In this document: in pieces, positions 46,417-56,071 of the stretch
How positions within the stretch are numbered: the first letter of the stretch is position 1
Layout of the letters: each line of letters begins with the position of its first letter
DNA from: Agaricicola taiwanensis
GTDB lineage: Bacteria; Pseudomonadota; Alphaproteobacteria; Rhizobiales; Methylopilaceae
Reading direction: 5' to 3'
Assembly: GCF_014635245.1 (NCBI RefSeq)
Contig: NZ_BMCP01000002.1
Location: forward strand, 620,001 to 684,000
Length of the DNA stretch: 64,000 nt
The notes under the pieces: model-generated
What the model saw: only the letters and a program-made list of their open reading frames with translations
Told to the model about the DNA's origin: nothing
Databases searched by the model: none
Made by a program: the position numbers and the translations under genes

Positions 46417-46444
46417 GTATGCGCCCGGTGAAGGGGGCGCATAC
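46417..46444. terminator. Hairpin between convergent genes (thioredoxin-like and rne)
   Basis: A perfect ten-base-pair stem, GTATGCGCCC (46417-46426) and GGGCGCATAC (46435-46444), around an eight-base loop. It lies 12 bases past the thioredoxin-like stop and 3 bases past the rne stop. There is no T tract on either side, so it may act as a 3-prime end stabiliser or with Rho rather than as a classical terminator. Confidence 0.55.
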
Positions 46445-46446
46445 CT

Positions 46447-49086
46447 TCAGGACTTGCCGAAGATCCTGCGCTGCCACCATCCTCCGCGCGCAGGTGCTGC
46501 CGGCTTCTCAGGGTCATTGTCCTGGGGAGATTCGGCGCTGGGGGCCGGGGAGGACGGGGCCGTCTGCGCCGTCGCTGATTCAGCGTCGGGTGCAGGCGCC
46601 TCCACGGTTTCCACCGAGGTCTCCGTTGGCGCTTCGGCGTCAGTTTTCTTCCGGCGGGGCGCGCGTTTACGTGCGGGTTTAGCGGCCGGGACCGGTTCTT
46701 CTTCGACAATTTCGGCAGCGGGCGCTTCGGGCACGGTTTCCGGCTGCACGGGCTGTTCGGTGACCGTCACAGGTGCCGTGCCCATGGCCACGGCTTCCGT
46801 GATGGGTTCCTCGCCACCCTGTTCGGCCAGACCGGTCTCGCCCGTTGGCGATTCGGCCCCAGCCTCGGTGGTGGCATCCTCCTCGCGTCGGTTACGGCGT
46901 CCGCCACGGCGGCCACGACGGCGACGCTTCCGGCCTTCCGATGTCTCACCTTCTTCCGGATGACCGGCTTCCGCCTCTGTGGCTTCGTCCTCGCCAAGGT
47001 CATCCCGGTCATCGCTGACAATCGCGTCATGCTGTTCCCGCGGGACGGCATCGGCCTGCTGACCGCCATTGCCACCGCGCCGTCTGCGGCGCCTGCGGCG
47101 CCTGCGTCCCCCGGTGTCCTCGCCGCCGTAAGGTTCCGTTTCGCCGGAGGCTGTATCCTCGCTCTCACCTTCAGCTGCTTCAGCAGCATTGGGCTCAGCG
47201 TCATCGATCTCGGGTTCGATGGTCTCGATCTGCACCGCGGTCACGCGGCCGGCCGGACGGTTGGAAGCCTCACCCTTCTCAATGACAAGATGCGTGTTCA
47301 CCGCCAAGGCTTCATCAGCGCTGAACAGGATGGTCACGCCGAAACGGTCCTCCAGCTCGTGGAGATGGGCGCGCTTCTGATTGAGGACATAAAGCGCCAC
47401 GGCACCGCGCGTGCGGACATTGAGATTATGTCCGGGATTGCGGAGCAGGAATTCCTCGACCATGCGCAGCACGTGAAGCGCAACGGATGGAACGGCACGA
47501 ACGATGCCAGCGCCGGCGCAATGCGGGCAGATCTCGCTGGAGCTCTCCAGCACGCCGGTGCGGATGCGCTGGCGCGACATTTCCAGCAGCCCGAAGTGGG
47601 AAATGCGCCCGACCTGCAACCGCGCGCGATCGTGTTCGAGGCATTCCTTCAGCTTCTTTTCGACGGCCCGATTGTTTCGGGTTTCCTCCATGTCGATGAA
47701 ATCGACCACGATAAGACCCGCGAGATCGCGCAGGCGGAGCTGCCGCGCCACTTCCTCGGCGGCTTCGAGGTTGGTCTTGAGCGCCGTATCCTCGATGTTG
47801 TGCTCGCGCGTGGACCGACCGGAGTTCACGTCTATGGCCACCAGAGCTTCGGTCTGGTTGATGACGATATAACCGCCCGATTTCAGCGTGACCTGAGGTG
47901 AGAACATCGCATCGAGCTGGCTCTCGACACCATATTTGGTGAAGATCGGCGTCGCCTCGCGATAGGGCTTCACATTCTTGGCATGGCTCGGCATGAGCAT
48001 GCGCATGAAGTCCTTGGCGTCCTTGTAGGAGCTGTCGCCCGCAACCAGGACCTCGTCGATGTCCTTGTTGTAGAGGTCACGGATGGCCCGTTTTACCAAT
48101 GAGCCCTCTTCGTAGACCAGCTTGGGCGCAACGGAGGAAAGGGTCATCTCCCGGACGGTCTCCCACATGCGCAGGAGGTATTCGAAGTCGCGCTTGACCT
48201 CGGTCTTTGTGCGGTTGGCGCCGGCGGTGCGCAGGATGACGCCCATTCCCTCCGGCACTTCCAGGTCCGTGACGATCTCCTTCAATCGCTTGCGGTCCTG
48301 CGCGCTGGTGATCTTCCGGCTGATACCGCCGCCACGGGCGGTGTTCGGCATGAGAACGCAGTAGCGGCCTGCGAGGGACAGGTAAGTCGTCAGAGCGGCG
48401 CCCTTGTTGCCGCGCTCTTCCTTTACGACCTGAATCAGCAATACCTGACGCCGCTTGATGACTTCCTGGATCTTGTAAACGCGACTGCGGCGTTCGCGCC
48501 GCGAAGGCAGCTCTTCCAGCGCGTCGTCGGAACCGACCGAATCGACCTGATCGCTGTCATCGTCACCGTCAGCATTGTCTTCGGGCGCGGCGTCATCCGC
48601 CGCCTCTTCCGCGACCGGTGACGCGTCGACCTGCTCGGCGGGTTCAACGCCACTCGCCTGATCTTCGCCTCCGACTGGCGCCTCTTCGGTCAGCGTCTCG
48701 TCTGAAGGCATGTCCTTGGCGGCATTGCGTTCCTTGCCGCGGCCGCGACGACGGCGTCCGGAGTTGCCCGCGTTCTGCTCTTCCTCGTCCCTCTGCTCGG
48801 CGCGCTCGTCTTCTTCGAGCAGGGCCTGGCGGTCCGCGACCGGAATTTGATAATAATCAGGATGAATTTCGCTAAAGGCGAGGAAGCCATGGCGGTTGCC
48901 GCCATATTCCACGAAAGCGGCCTGCAGCGAGGGCTCCACACGGGTAACCTTCGCAAGATAGATATTGCCGCGCAACTGCCGGCGGCTGGCGCTTTCGAAA
49001 TCAAACTCCTCGATACGATTCCCACGGACCACCGTGACCCGGGTCTCTTCCGGGTGGGTGGCATCGATCAGCATCTTGTTGGCCAT
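46447..49086 (-). CDS. rne: Ribonuclease E
   Basis: 879 residues. Essential endonuclease for mRNA decay and rRNA processing. The catalytic half has the S1 domain with a long acidic/basic insertion after about residue 85 (typical of alphaproteobacteria), NTARGGGISRKI for the 5-prime sensor, catalytic Asp in VAIDVNSGRST and VVDFIDME, and the zinc-link CPHCAGAG. The C-terminal third is disordered: a run of ten arginines near residue 660, acidic blocks, a second basic patch (RRGRRGGRRNRR), and a conserved tail ending RGGWWQRRIFGKS, presumably a degradosome scaffold. A long leader precedes it. Confidence 0.95.
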   Translation of the reverse strand: MANKMLIDATHPEETRVTVVRGNRIEEFDFESASRRQLRGNIYLAKVTRVEPSLQAAFVEYGGNRHGFLAFSEIHPDYYQIPVADRQALLEEDERAEQRDEEEQNAGNSGRRRRGRGKERNAAKDMPSDETLTEEAPVGGEDQASGVEPAEQVDASPVAEEAADDAAPEDNADGDDDSDQVDSVGSDDALEELPSRRERRSRVYKIQEVIKRRQVLLIQVVKEERGNKGAALTTYLSLAGRYCVLMPNTARGGGISRKITSAQDRKRLKEIVTDLEVPEGMGVILRTAGANRTKTEVKRDFEYLLRMWETVREMTLSSVAPKLVYEEGSLVKRAIRDLYNKDIDEVLVAGDSSYKDAKDFMRMLMPSHAKNVKPYREATPIFTKYGVESQLDAMFSPQVTLKSGGYIVINQTEALVAIDVNSGRSTREHNIEDTALKTNLEAAEEVARQLRLRDLAGLIVVDFIDMEETRNNRAVEKKLKECLEHDRARLQVGRISHFGLLEMSRQRIRTGVLESSSEICPHCAGAGIVRAVPSVALHVLRMVEEFLLRNPGHNLNVRTRGAVALYVLNQKRAHLHELEDRFGVTILFSADEALAVNTHLVIEKGEASNRPAGRVTAVQIETIEPEIDDAEPNAAEAAEGESEDTASGETEPYGGEDTGGRRRRRRRRRRGGNGGQQADAVPREQHDAIVSDDRDDLGEDEATEAEAGHPEEGETSEGRKRRRRGRRGGRRNRREEDATTEAGAESPTGETGLAEQGGEEPITEAVAMGTAPVTVTEQPVQPETVPEAPAAEIVEEEPVPAAKPARKRAPRRKKTDAEAPTETSVETVEAPAPDAESATAQTAPSSPAPSAESPQDNDPEKPAAPARGGWWQRRIFGKS

Positions 49087-49657
49087 GAAGAACTCTCTTG
49101 GGCGCGCCCCGGGTCCGCATCGCGAATCCCTGCATGATGCAGGTTTCGTCAGGGTGTTGGGCGCGAATGGGGGATGGATTGAAGAATGAGAGGCTGGACG
49201 TCATGGCCGGCGACGCGGAGCGAGCGCGGAATCCGCAACTGGAGCTCTGCGTGAGCGACACCATCCTGAACAACCTCGTTGCAAACGCCACCGACTGATG
49301 ACGTGAAAAGGCGATTGGCCGAACAGTGGATATCAAGCGCCGGCACAATATCCGGTCTGCCACGTCGGCGCTGCCTGTTGTCAGTAGGCAAACGTCGGAA
49401 CCCTTTGTTCAGGCCTTTGTATCCTTGGCGTCCGCGCGCGCCATTTCCGCAGGTTAACCCTGAGCGCGCGTCGATTCCGCAATGGACACCATTATTTCAT
49501 AAGAGCCGCGTTGATCTTTGACAAGCGGCAAGAGCAACTGTTGCGCGCGCGCCACATTAATCATTGCAACTGAATGAGACGTCTTTAGATCGGGTTAACC
49601 CTCGTCGCCATAGTAGGCTAGGGCTACACTCCGGAAGCATTCGATTGAGGAGGGCGC
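49087..49657. other. 571-base divergent intergenic region between rne and amiC
   Basis: No convincing reading frame. It holds the long rne leader on the minus strand and the amiC promoter on the plus strand. A CpG-rich alternating stretch (CGCGCGCGCC around 49434-49442 and 49543-49552) occurs twice. I see no known RNA family by eye. Confidence 0.55.
49496..49524 (-). promoter_or_regulatory. rne: Candidate promoter of rne
   Basis: On the minus strand TTGTCA (49519-49524) and TATGAA (49496-49501) are separated by 17 bases, a good match in spacing and a partial match in sequence to a sigma-70 type promoter. It would give a leader of roughly 400 bases before the rne ATG, comparable to the autoregulated leader of enterobacterial rne. 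Confidence 0.4.
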
Positions 49658-50881
49658 GTGAGTCGGATCGGGATCATCGCGAGGTGCGCACGGGTCACGG
49701 CGGTGTTGATCGCCGTGTGGTCGACGTCGCTTCCGGTTGCGGCTTCCGACCGGATCTCGGCGCTCGATGCCAGGGTTGGGGGCGACGCCAAACAGACCCG
49801 CCTTGTCGTCGATCTCAGCAATTCGATCGAGACGCCGCGCTTCTTCACTCTAGCTGACCCTTACCGGGTTATCATCGATCTCCCTCAAATCGCCTTCCAG
49901 TTTTCCGACAAGGTGGGGCATGAGGGCAGGGGTCTCGTCTCCGCCTTCCGCTACGGGCTTATCGCGACGGGGCGCTCACGCATCGTGATCGATACGGCGA
50001 AGCCGGTCCACGTCGAGAATGTTTCCGTCGTCGAGGCCTCGGAAGGACAACCTGCCCGTCTGCTGGTTGATCTCGCGCCGACGACTCGCGGCAAATTCCT
50101 GGCCTCGGTCTCGGCTCCCGGATCGGAAGCTGCGCCCCGCCGCAAGGTCGAGGCGCCCAAAGCGGGTGACACGCGGCCCGTAGTCGTGATCGACCCCGGA
50201 CACGGCGGGATCGACTCCGGCGCCTATGGTGCAGGCGGGGTCAGCGAAAAAAGCATCGTGCTCCAGGTCGCCCATATGCTGCGCGAGAAGCTGGAGGATG
50301 GAGGCAATTACCGCGTTGTCATGACGCGTGAGGATGACACCTTCATCCCGTTGGGCGAGCGTGTGCGTATCGCTCGTGAAGCCGGCGCCCAGCTCTTCAT
50401 GTCGATTCATGCCGATTCGCTGTCGGCGTCTAACGGTGTTCGGGGCGCGACGATTTACACGCTTTCCGACCGTGCCTCCGATGCGGAAGCGGCGTCACTG
50501 GCGGACAAGGAAAACCGGTCGGACGCCATTGCCGGTGTCGAGTTGCCTGAAGAACTCGACGATGTCGCCGGCATTCTCATAGATTTGATGCAGCGCGAGA
50601 CGCGCAGCTTCTCATCGCGCCTCTCTCAGAGCCTCGCGTCCTCGTTGCGCCATGTCGTGCGTTTGAACAAGAACCCGCAGCGCTCCGCAGGTTTCCGGGT
50701 GCTGCGTGCGCCGGATGTGCCCTCTGTCCTGGTGGAACTCGGATATATGTCGAGCCAGCAGGATCTGAAGCTTCTGCAGTCGGATGAATGGAGGAAGAAG
50801 GCGACGGAGGCCATGATGAAGGCGGTTGATGAATTCTTCGGACGCAAGGTGGCATCGGATGCTGCCCGAAAAGTGAATTGA
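49658..50881 (+). CDS. amiC: N-acetylmuramoyl-L-alanine amidase (AmiC type)
   Basis: 407 residues, GTG start with GAGGAGGG upstream. Signal peptide at the N-terminus, an AMIN domain (TRLVVDLSNSIETPRFFTLADPYRVIIDLP) for septal targeting, and a zinc-dependent Amidase_3 domain: VVIDPGHGGIDSGAYG with the first His, ekSIVL-type Glu in GVSEKSIVLQVAHML, FMSIHADSL with the second His and the C-terminal VLVELGYMSS with the catalytic Glu. It cleaves septal peptidoglycan during division. Conserved upstream of the PBP1A gene in this order. Confidence 0.93.
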   Translation: MSRIGIIARCARVTAVLIAVWSTSLPVAASDRISALDARVGGDAKQTRLVVDLSNSIETPRFFTLADPYRVIIDLPQIAFQFSDKVGHEGRGLVSAFRYGLIATGRSRIVIDTAKPVHVENVSVVEASEGQPARLLVDLAPTTRGKFLASVSAPGSEAAPRRKVEAPKAGDTRPVVVIDPGHGGIDSGAYGAGGVSEKSIVLQVAHMLREKLEDGGNYRVVMTREDDTFIPLGERVRIAREAGAQLFMSIHADSLSASNGVRGATIYTLSDRASDAEAASLADKENRSDAIAGVELPEELDDVAGILIDLMQRETRSFSSRLSQSLASSLRHVVRLNKNPQRSAGFRVLRAPDVPSVLVELGYMSSQQDLKLLQSDEWRKKATEAMMKAVDEFFGRKVASDAARKVN

Positions 50882-51009
50882 CGGTAAGGACCTTTCGAGC
50901 GCCGTAATTTCATCATAAACCGGCATCAGGCCGTTGGTATGGTTTGCGCTGACGAGTAGATGCGCGACCGCCGGTTCCCCCGGCCTCTGCTTTCAGGATA
51001 TATTACCCT

Positions 51010-53487
51010 ATGCGCTTGCTTGTGCGTTTCTTCGCCTTTCTGTTCGCCACGGGAGCGATTCTCGGCATCGTCGGCGCAGCCGTCGTAGGTTACGTGCTCT
51101 GGCATTACTCGCAGGATCTTCCTGAGTACGCCGCGCTGGAAAATTACGAGCCGCCGGTGATGACGCGGCTTCATGCTACCAACGGCAGCCTGATCGCCGA
51201 ATATGCCAAGGAGCGACGGCTGTTCCTGCCGATCCAGGCTATTCCCGATGTGATCAAGCAGGCGTTCCTCTCCGCAGAGGACAAGAACTTCTATGATCAC
51301 AACGGCATCGATCCCGTCGGCATCATGCGCGCCGTGATCATCAACTTCGAAAATCGCGGGCGTAACGTGCGCCCGCAGGGCGCCTCCACTATCACGCAGC
51401 AGGTCGCCAAGAACTTCCTTCTCACCAACGAGACTTCGCTGGACCGGAAGATCAAGGAGGCCTTGCTCGCCGTGAAGATCGAGCAGGCGCTGAGCAAGGA
51501 CCGCATTCTCGAACTCTACCTCAATGAAATCTATCTCGGCTTCGGGTCCTACGGCGTCGCCGCAGCGGCCTTGCTCTATTTCGACAAGTCGGTGAACGAA
51601 CTGACGATCCCCGAGGCGGCCTATCTCGCGGCCCTGCCGAAGGCGCCCAACAACTACCATCCCTTCCGCGAGACCGAGCGTGCCATCGAACGCCGCAACT
51701 GGGTGATCGACCGCATGGTCGAGAATGGCTACGTCACGGCCGCCGATGGCGCGGAGGCCAAGGAAACGCCGCTCGCGGTTACAGCGCGCCCCACCGGTGC
51801 TCACATCTATGCAGCAGAATATTTCGCCGAGGAGGTGCGCCGGACGCTTTACGAGCGCTACGGCGAAAAAGGTCTCTACGAGGGCGGGCTGTCGGTTCGC
51901 ACTTCGCTCGATCCGCAGTTGCAGGAGATGGCGCGTGCGGCACTGGTCGCCGGTCTCATTCGTTTCGACGAGGCTCGGGGATGGCGCGGGACGGAACAGA
52001 AGATCGACGTTTCCGGCGACTGGGGCGTCGCTCTGGCGGAGATCCCGGCGCTCAGCGACGTGCGACCTTGGCGGCTGGCGGTCGTTCTCGATACCTCCGG
52101 CGGTGAGGCCATCATCGGCCTTCAGCCGCTGCGCGAGAACAACGGCTCCATCGTGCCTGAACGTGAGCGGGGCACCATTCCACTCAAAGGCATGGCCTGG
52201 GCGAAATGGGCAACGGGTCCCAAGCGGGGGGCGGCGGTTAAGTCGGCGAGCCAGATTCTGGAGCCGGGCGATGTGATCTATGTCGAGCCTCTCGGCAAGG
52301 ACGAGGAGGCGGGCACCTATCGGCTGCGTCAGGTGCCGGAAATATCCGGCGCGCTCGTCGCCATGGACCCCGCCACCGGCCGTGTCCGCGCCATGGTGGG
52401 CGGCTTCAGCTACGATCAGAGCCAATTCAATCGTGCAAGCCAGGCACTGCGCCAGCCGGGGTCATCGTTCAAGCCGCTGATCTATGCCGCGGCGCTCGAT
52501 AACGGCTATACGCCATCCTCCGTCGTACTGGACGGGCCCGTGGAAATCAGCCAGGGGCCGGGTCTCGATACATGGCGGCCGGAAAACTACTCCGGCCAGT
52601 TCTACGGACCCCAGACGCTGCGGTTCGGGATCGAGAAGTCGCGCAATGTCATGACGGTCCGCCTTGCGCAGGACATGGGCATGCCGATCATCTCCGAATA
52701 TGCCCGCCGCTTCGGCGTTCATGAGGACCTTCCGCCCTTCCTGTCCATGTCGCTCGGCGCGGGCGAGACCACGCTGCTGAAAATGGTCGCCGGCTATTCG
52801 GTCTTCGCCAACGGCGGCAAGAAGGTCGCACCGACCTTGATCGACCGCATCCAGGATCGATACGGCCGTACCGTCTACAAGCATGATGAACGCGACTGTA
52901 ACGGCTGCCGGGCAACGGCCTGGCTTGGTCAGCAACCGCCGACGCTGATCGATAACCGGGAGCAGGTGCTCGACCCGATGACGGCCTATCAGATGACGTC
53001 GATGCTGGAGGGTGTCGTGCTGCGGGGTACGGGCACCGCGCTCAAGGAAGTCGGCAAGCCCATCGCCGGCAAGACCGGAACGACCAATGACTATAAGGAT
53101 GCCTGGTTTGTCGGCTTCTCACCCGACCTCGCGGTGGGCGTCTATCTTGGTTATGACCAGCCCAGAAACATGGGGCGCGCAGCCACCGGCGGCGGCATTG
53201 CCGCTCCCGTGGTGAAGGACTTTATGAAGCTGGCCCTGGCCGACGAGCCGGCGACACCTTTCCGCGTGCCTGAGGGCATTAAACTGATCCGCATCAACCC
53301 GGTGACGGGCATGCGCGCCGGTCCTGGCGAGAAGCGCGTCATCCTGGAGGCTTTCAAGCCAGGCACTGCGCCGCCCGACAGCTATTCGGTGATCGGTCAG
53401 GCGAATACGGAATATCAAGGTGAGCCGATCGACGTGAGCCCGGAGGCGGGCGACGCGATCCGATCAGGTACCGGCGGCCTCTACTGA
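51010..53487 (+). CDS. mrcA: Penicillin-binding protein 1A
   Basis: 825 residues, bifunctional peptidoglycan synthase. N-terminal membrane anchor (FFAFLFATGAILGIVGAAVV), glycosyltransferase domain with the catalytic Glu in SAEDKNFYDHNGID and RPQGASTITQQVAKN, then an OB-like insertion, and the transpeptidase domain with the active-site Ser in QPGSSFKPLIY, SRN in KSRNVMT and KTGTT in AGKTGTTNDYKDAWFVG. The OB-fold insertion is large, as usual for proteobacterial PBP1A. Follows amiC; a strong terminator lies downstream. Confidence 0.95.
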   Translation: MRLLVRFFAFLFATGAILGIVGAAVVGYVLWHYSQDLPEYAALENYEPPVMTRLHATNGSLIAEYAKERRLFLPIQAIPDVIKQAFLSAEDKNFYDHNGIDPVGIMRAVIINFENRGRNVRPQGASTITQQVAKNFLLTNETSLDRKIKEALLAVKIEQALSKDRILELYLNEIYLGFGSYGVAAAALLYFDKSVNELTIPEAAYLAALPKAPNNYHPFRETERAIERRNWVIDRMVENGYVTAADGAEAKETPLAVTARPTGAHIYAAEYFAEEVRRTLYERYGEKGLYEGGLSVRTSLDPQLQEMARAALVAGLIRFDEARGWRGTEQKIDVSGDWGVALAEIPALSDVRPWRLAVVLDTSGGEAIIGLQPLRENNGSIVPERERGTIPLKGMAWAKWATGPKRGAAVKSASQILEPGDVIYVEPLGKDEEAGTYRLRQVPEISGALVAMDPATGRVRAMVGGFSYDQSQFNRASQALRQPGSSFKPLIYAAALDNGYTPSSVVLDGPVEISQGPGLDTWRPENYSGQFYGPQTLRFGIEKSRNVMTVRLAQDMGMPIISEYARRFGVHEDLPPFLSMSLGAGETTLLKMVAGYSVFANGGKKVAPTLIDRIQDRYGRTVYKHDERDCNGCRATAWLGQQPPTLIDNREQVLDPMTAYQMTSMLEGVVLRGTGTALKEVGKPIAGKTGTTNDYKDAWFVGFSPDLAVGVYLGYDQPRNMGRAATGGGIAAPVVKDFMKLALADEPATPFRVPEGIKLIRINPVTGMRAGPGEKRVILEAFKPGTAPPDSYSVIGQANTEYQGEPIDVSPEAGDAIRSGTGGLY

Positions 53488-53507
53488 TCATCCTTCATCG
53501 AATGAGT

Positions 53508-53544
53508 GGCCGGAGGCGCGTGTGTCTCCGACCTTTTCTTTTTT
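53508..53544 (+). terminator. Rho-independent terminator of the amiC-mrcA unit
   Basis: CGGAG (53511-53515) pairs with CTCCG (53526-53530), extended by two G-C pairs across one mismatch, and is followed by TTTTCTTTTTT. It begins 20 bases past the PBP1A stop. Confidence 0.75.
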
Positions 53545-53628
53545 GGCTGTTGTTGGCGCCGAGACTGGATTTCCGACGTCATCTCGACTACCCACGCAGC
53601 CGAACATCCGTTTTGCGGCAAGGACATC

Positions 53629-54760
53629 ATGCGCGCTGAAATCGTCAACACCGTAGAAGAGCTTAAGCAGTCAGTCGGGCTGCTGAGGAGGCATCTTTGA
53701 CTGGGATCAGGCCCAGCTTCGCCTCTCCGAACTGAATGCTCTTTCCGAGGATCCGGACCTCTGGAACGACCCCGAGAACGCGCAGAAGCTCATGCGCGAG
53801 CGCACGGAGTTGGAAGATGGTATCGAGAGCATCAAACGTCTGGAAACCGAACTTGCCGACAGCATCGAACTGATCGAGATGGGGGAGGCCGAAGGCGATG
53901 AGGCTATCGTCGCCGATGCCGAGGCTGCCATCAAGGCGCTCGCCGAGGAAGCGGCGCGCCGCCAGATCGAATCCCTCCTGTCAGGCGAAGCCGACGAGAT
54001 GGACACCTATCTTGAGGTCCACCCCGGCGCCGGCGGCACCGAAAGCCAGGACTGGGCCGAAATGCTCCTGCGCATGTACACGCGTTGGGCCGAACGGCGG
54101 AAGTTCAAGGTAGAGATGATCGACCATCAATATGGCGATGGTGCCGGAATCAAGTCGGCAACGCTGCTGATCAAGGGTCGCAACGCCTATGGCTGGCTCA
54201 AGACGGAAGCTGGCGTGCATCGGCTCGTGCGCATCTCCCCGTTCGATTCGAACGCGCGGCGCCAGACGAGCTTCGCCTCGATCGACGTTTATCCTGTTGT
54301 CGATGACCGCATACAGATCGAAATCGACGAGAGCCAGGTGCGCGTTGATACGATGCGCTCAGGCGGCGCCGGCGGACAGCACGTGAACAAGACAGAATCG
54401 GCTGTGCGCCTGACGCATATCCCGACCGGCATCGCCGTTGTCAGCCAGGGCGACCGGTCGCAGCATAAGAACCGCGCGACGGCATGGAACATGTTGCGAG
54501 CCAAGCTTTATGAGCTTGAGCTGAAGAAGCGCGAGGAGCAAGCCGCAGCCGATCAGGCGGCAAAGACCGATATCGGCTGGGGCCACCAGATCCGATCCTA
54601 CGTGCTGCAGCCCTATCAGATGGTCAAGGATCTCCGCACCGGTATCCAGTCGACCAGCCCGCAGGATGTTTTGGACGGCGATCTCGACCCCTTCATGGAG
54701 GCCTCGCTGGCGCAGCGCGTCTATGGCGGTGGTCCCGACGCCGTCGAGGACGTGGAGTAG
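53629..54760 (+). CDS. prfB: Peptide chain release factor 2, with programmed +1 frameshift
   Basis: RF2 recognises UGA and UAA stop codons. The coding region is in two frames: codons 1-23 at 53629-53697, then an in-frame UGA at 53698-53700, and the rest in the +1 frame from GAC at 53699. The shift site CTT-TGA-C is preceded by AGGAGG at 53686-53691, three bases upstream, exactly the autoregulatory arrangement of bacterial prfB. The product is about 376 residues. The stop-recognition tripeptide SPF ([11 protein letters not shown]) and the hydrolysis motif GGQ ([13 protein letters not shown]) are intact. It is not a pseudogene. Confidence 0.96.
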
Positions 54761-54779
54761 GAGACAGCCGAGGCGGCGG

Positions 54780-55988
54780 TCAGCGCTCGATGGTTGCCGC
54801 CATACGTCCCGCTTCGATGAAGGCCGTCGGATCGAGCGGCTTATCGTTGCGGCGGGTCTCATAATGCAAGTGGGGCCCCGTGGAGCGGCCGGTGCTGCCG
54901 ACATAGCCGACAAGCTGGCCTGCCTCGATACGAGCGCCCTCCTGAACGGCGATAGACGACATATGAGCGTAGCGGGTCGTCAGGCCATGATCATGTGCCA
55001 CTTCCACCATCAGACCATAACCACCGTTGCGGCCAGCCTCGGCAACGCGGCCGGAGGCGGTTGCATGGATAGGGGTGCCGGCGGGAGCGCTGAAGTCGAT
55101 ACCTGAATGAAAGGCGGGACGGCCGAGAAAAGGATCCATCCGCGAGCCGAAGTCGCTCGACATCGTCTTGACCTTTGCCGGCATGCCGATCGGAATGCTG
55201 GTCAACCCCTGACGAAGCTGTTGCACATCTGCGAGCGTGAGCCTGATGCGCTGCATCCTGACGTCGGAGCTGTCGCCGTCAGGCATTTCGATGAAGGGGC
55301 CGCCGATGCCGGCGCGCACGTCAGAAGGCGGCACGCCAATGTGATTATAGACCACCTCAAGAGAGGTCTTTTCCACGGCGGTTCGGGTTTCCAATGTGGC
55401 CAGAAGATTCTCCTGGGAGGCCCTGAGGCGATGATATCCCGTCTCGGCCTGCTCGAACCGCGATGGCAGTGACCTTCGTGATGATCGCCAAGGGAAGCCC
55501 AGGCTGGCGGTTACGATCGGCTCTCCGTCATTATGAAACGACAGGTCTTCCGGCTGTTCGGATCCATCGTTCAGCGGGCGCGGTTTAGGCATGGATGACT
55601 GGGCGTTTCTCTCGCCTTTCAGCGGGGAAACCGGAGCGGCGCCCACAAGTTTTGCCACCGCGTCCTGACGCTCCTGGAGTTCCGCCTGAAACTGGATCAG
55701 CGCATCGAGTTTCGCGCCAAGCATGGCTTTCTCCGCCAATCCGGCGGTGCGGATCTGCTCCATGTTGCGACGAAGTTCAGCGAGGCGCGTTTCGTAATCC
55801 TCCTGCATCGCCTTGTGCCGAGCGGCGAACTGCAAGAGGACATCGTCCTTGAAGAGGATGTATCCGGCGGTCGCCATGGACCAAGCCAGCGCACCACCGA
55901 TGATCACCAGGATCCCGAGGGTCTGGCCAAGGCTCAATGAGAACTGGAGTCGCCGACGCGAGATGCGATTGGCGCGTCTGTTGGTCAT
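54780..55988 (-). CDS. M23 family peptidase (LytM-type murein hydrolase or activator)
   Basis: 402 residues. N-terminal membrane anchor (LGQTLGILVIIGGALAWSMA), a coiled-coil region (EDYETRLAELRRNMEQIRTA onward) and a C-terminal M23 domain with HSGIDFSAPAGTPIHATASG, the TRYAHMSSI loop and GSTGRSTGPHLHYETR. Zinc ligands are His in HSGID (with Asp) and His in HLHYE, so it may be catalytically active rather than an EnvC-type activator. Acts on periplasmic peptidoglycan. Convergent with prfB. Confidence 0.9.
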   Translation of the reverse strand: MTNRRANRISRRRLQFSLSLGQTLGILVIIGGALAWSMATAGYILFKDDVLLQFAARHKAMQEDYETRLAELRRNMEQIRTAGLAEKAMLGAKLDALIQFQAELQERQDAVAKLVGAAPVSPLKGERNAQSSMPKPRPLNDGSEQPEDLSFHNDGEPIVTASLGFPWRSSRRSLPSRFEQAETGYHRLRASQENLLATLETRTAVEKTSLEVVYNHIGVPPSDVRAGIGGPFIEMPDGDSSDVRMQRIRLTLADVQQLRQGLTSIPIGMPAKVKTMSSDFGSRMDPFLGRPAFHSGIDFSAPAGTPIHATASGRVAEAGRNGGYGLMVEVAHDHGLTTRYAHMSSIAVQEGARIEAGQLVGYVGSTGRSTGPHLHYETRRNDKPLDPTAFIEAGRMAATIER

Positions 55989-56071
55989 GGAAAGCCCCCG
56001 AAGCGGTCCGCGAGGAAATGCCGACCAACAGCAGGAGGCCCTACCGTGGTTAATATTGCGTAAGTTCCGCC

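Noticed and set aside
53506-53700. Separate small gene before prfB, or a broken prfB
   Set aside because: The stop is the programmed frameshift site of prfB, with slippery codon and internal AGGAGG at the expected distance.
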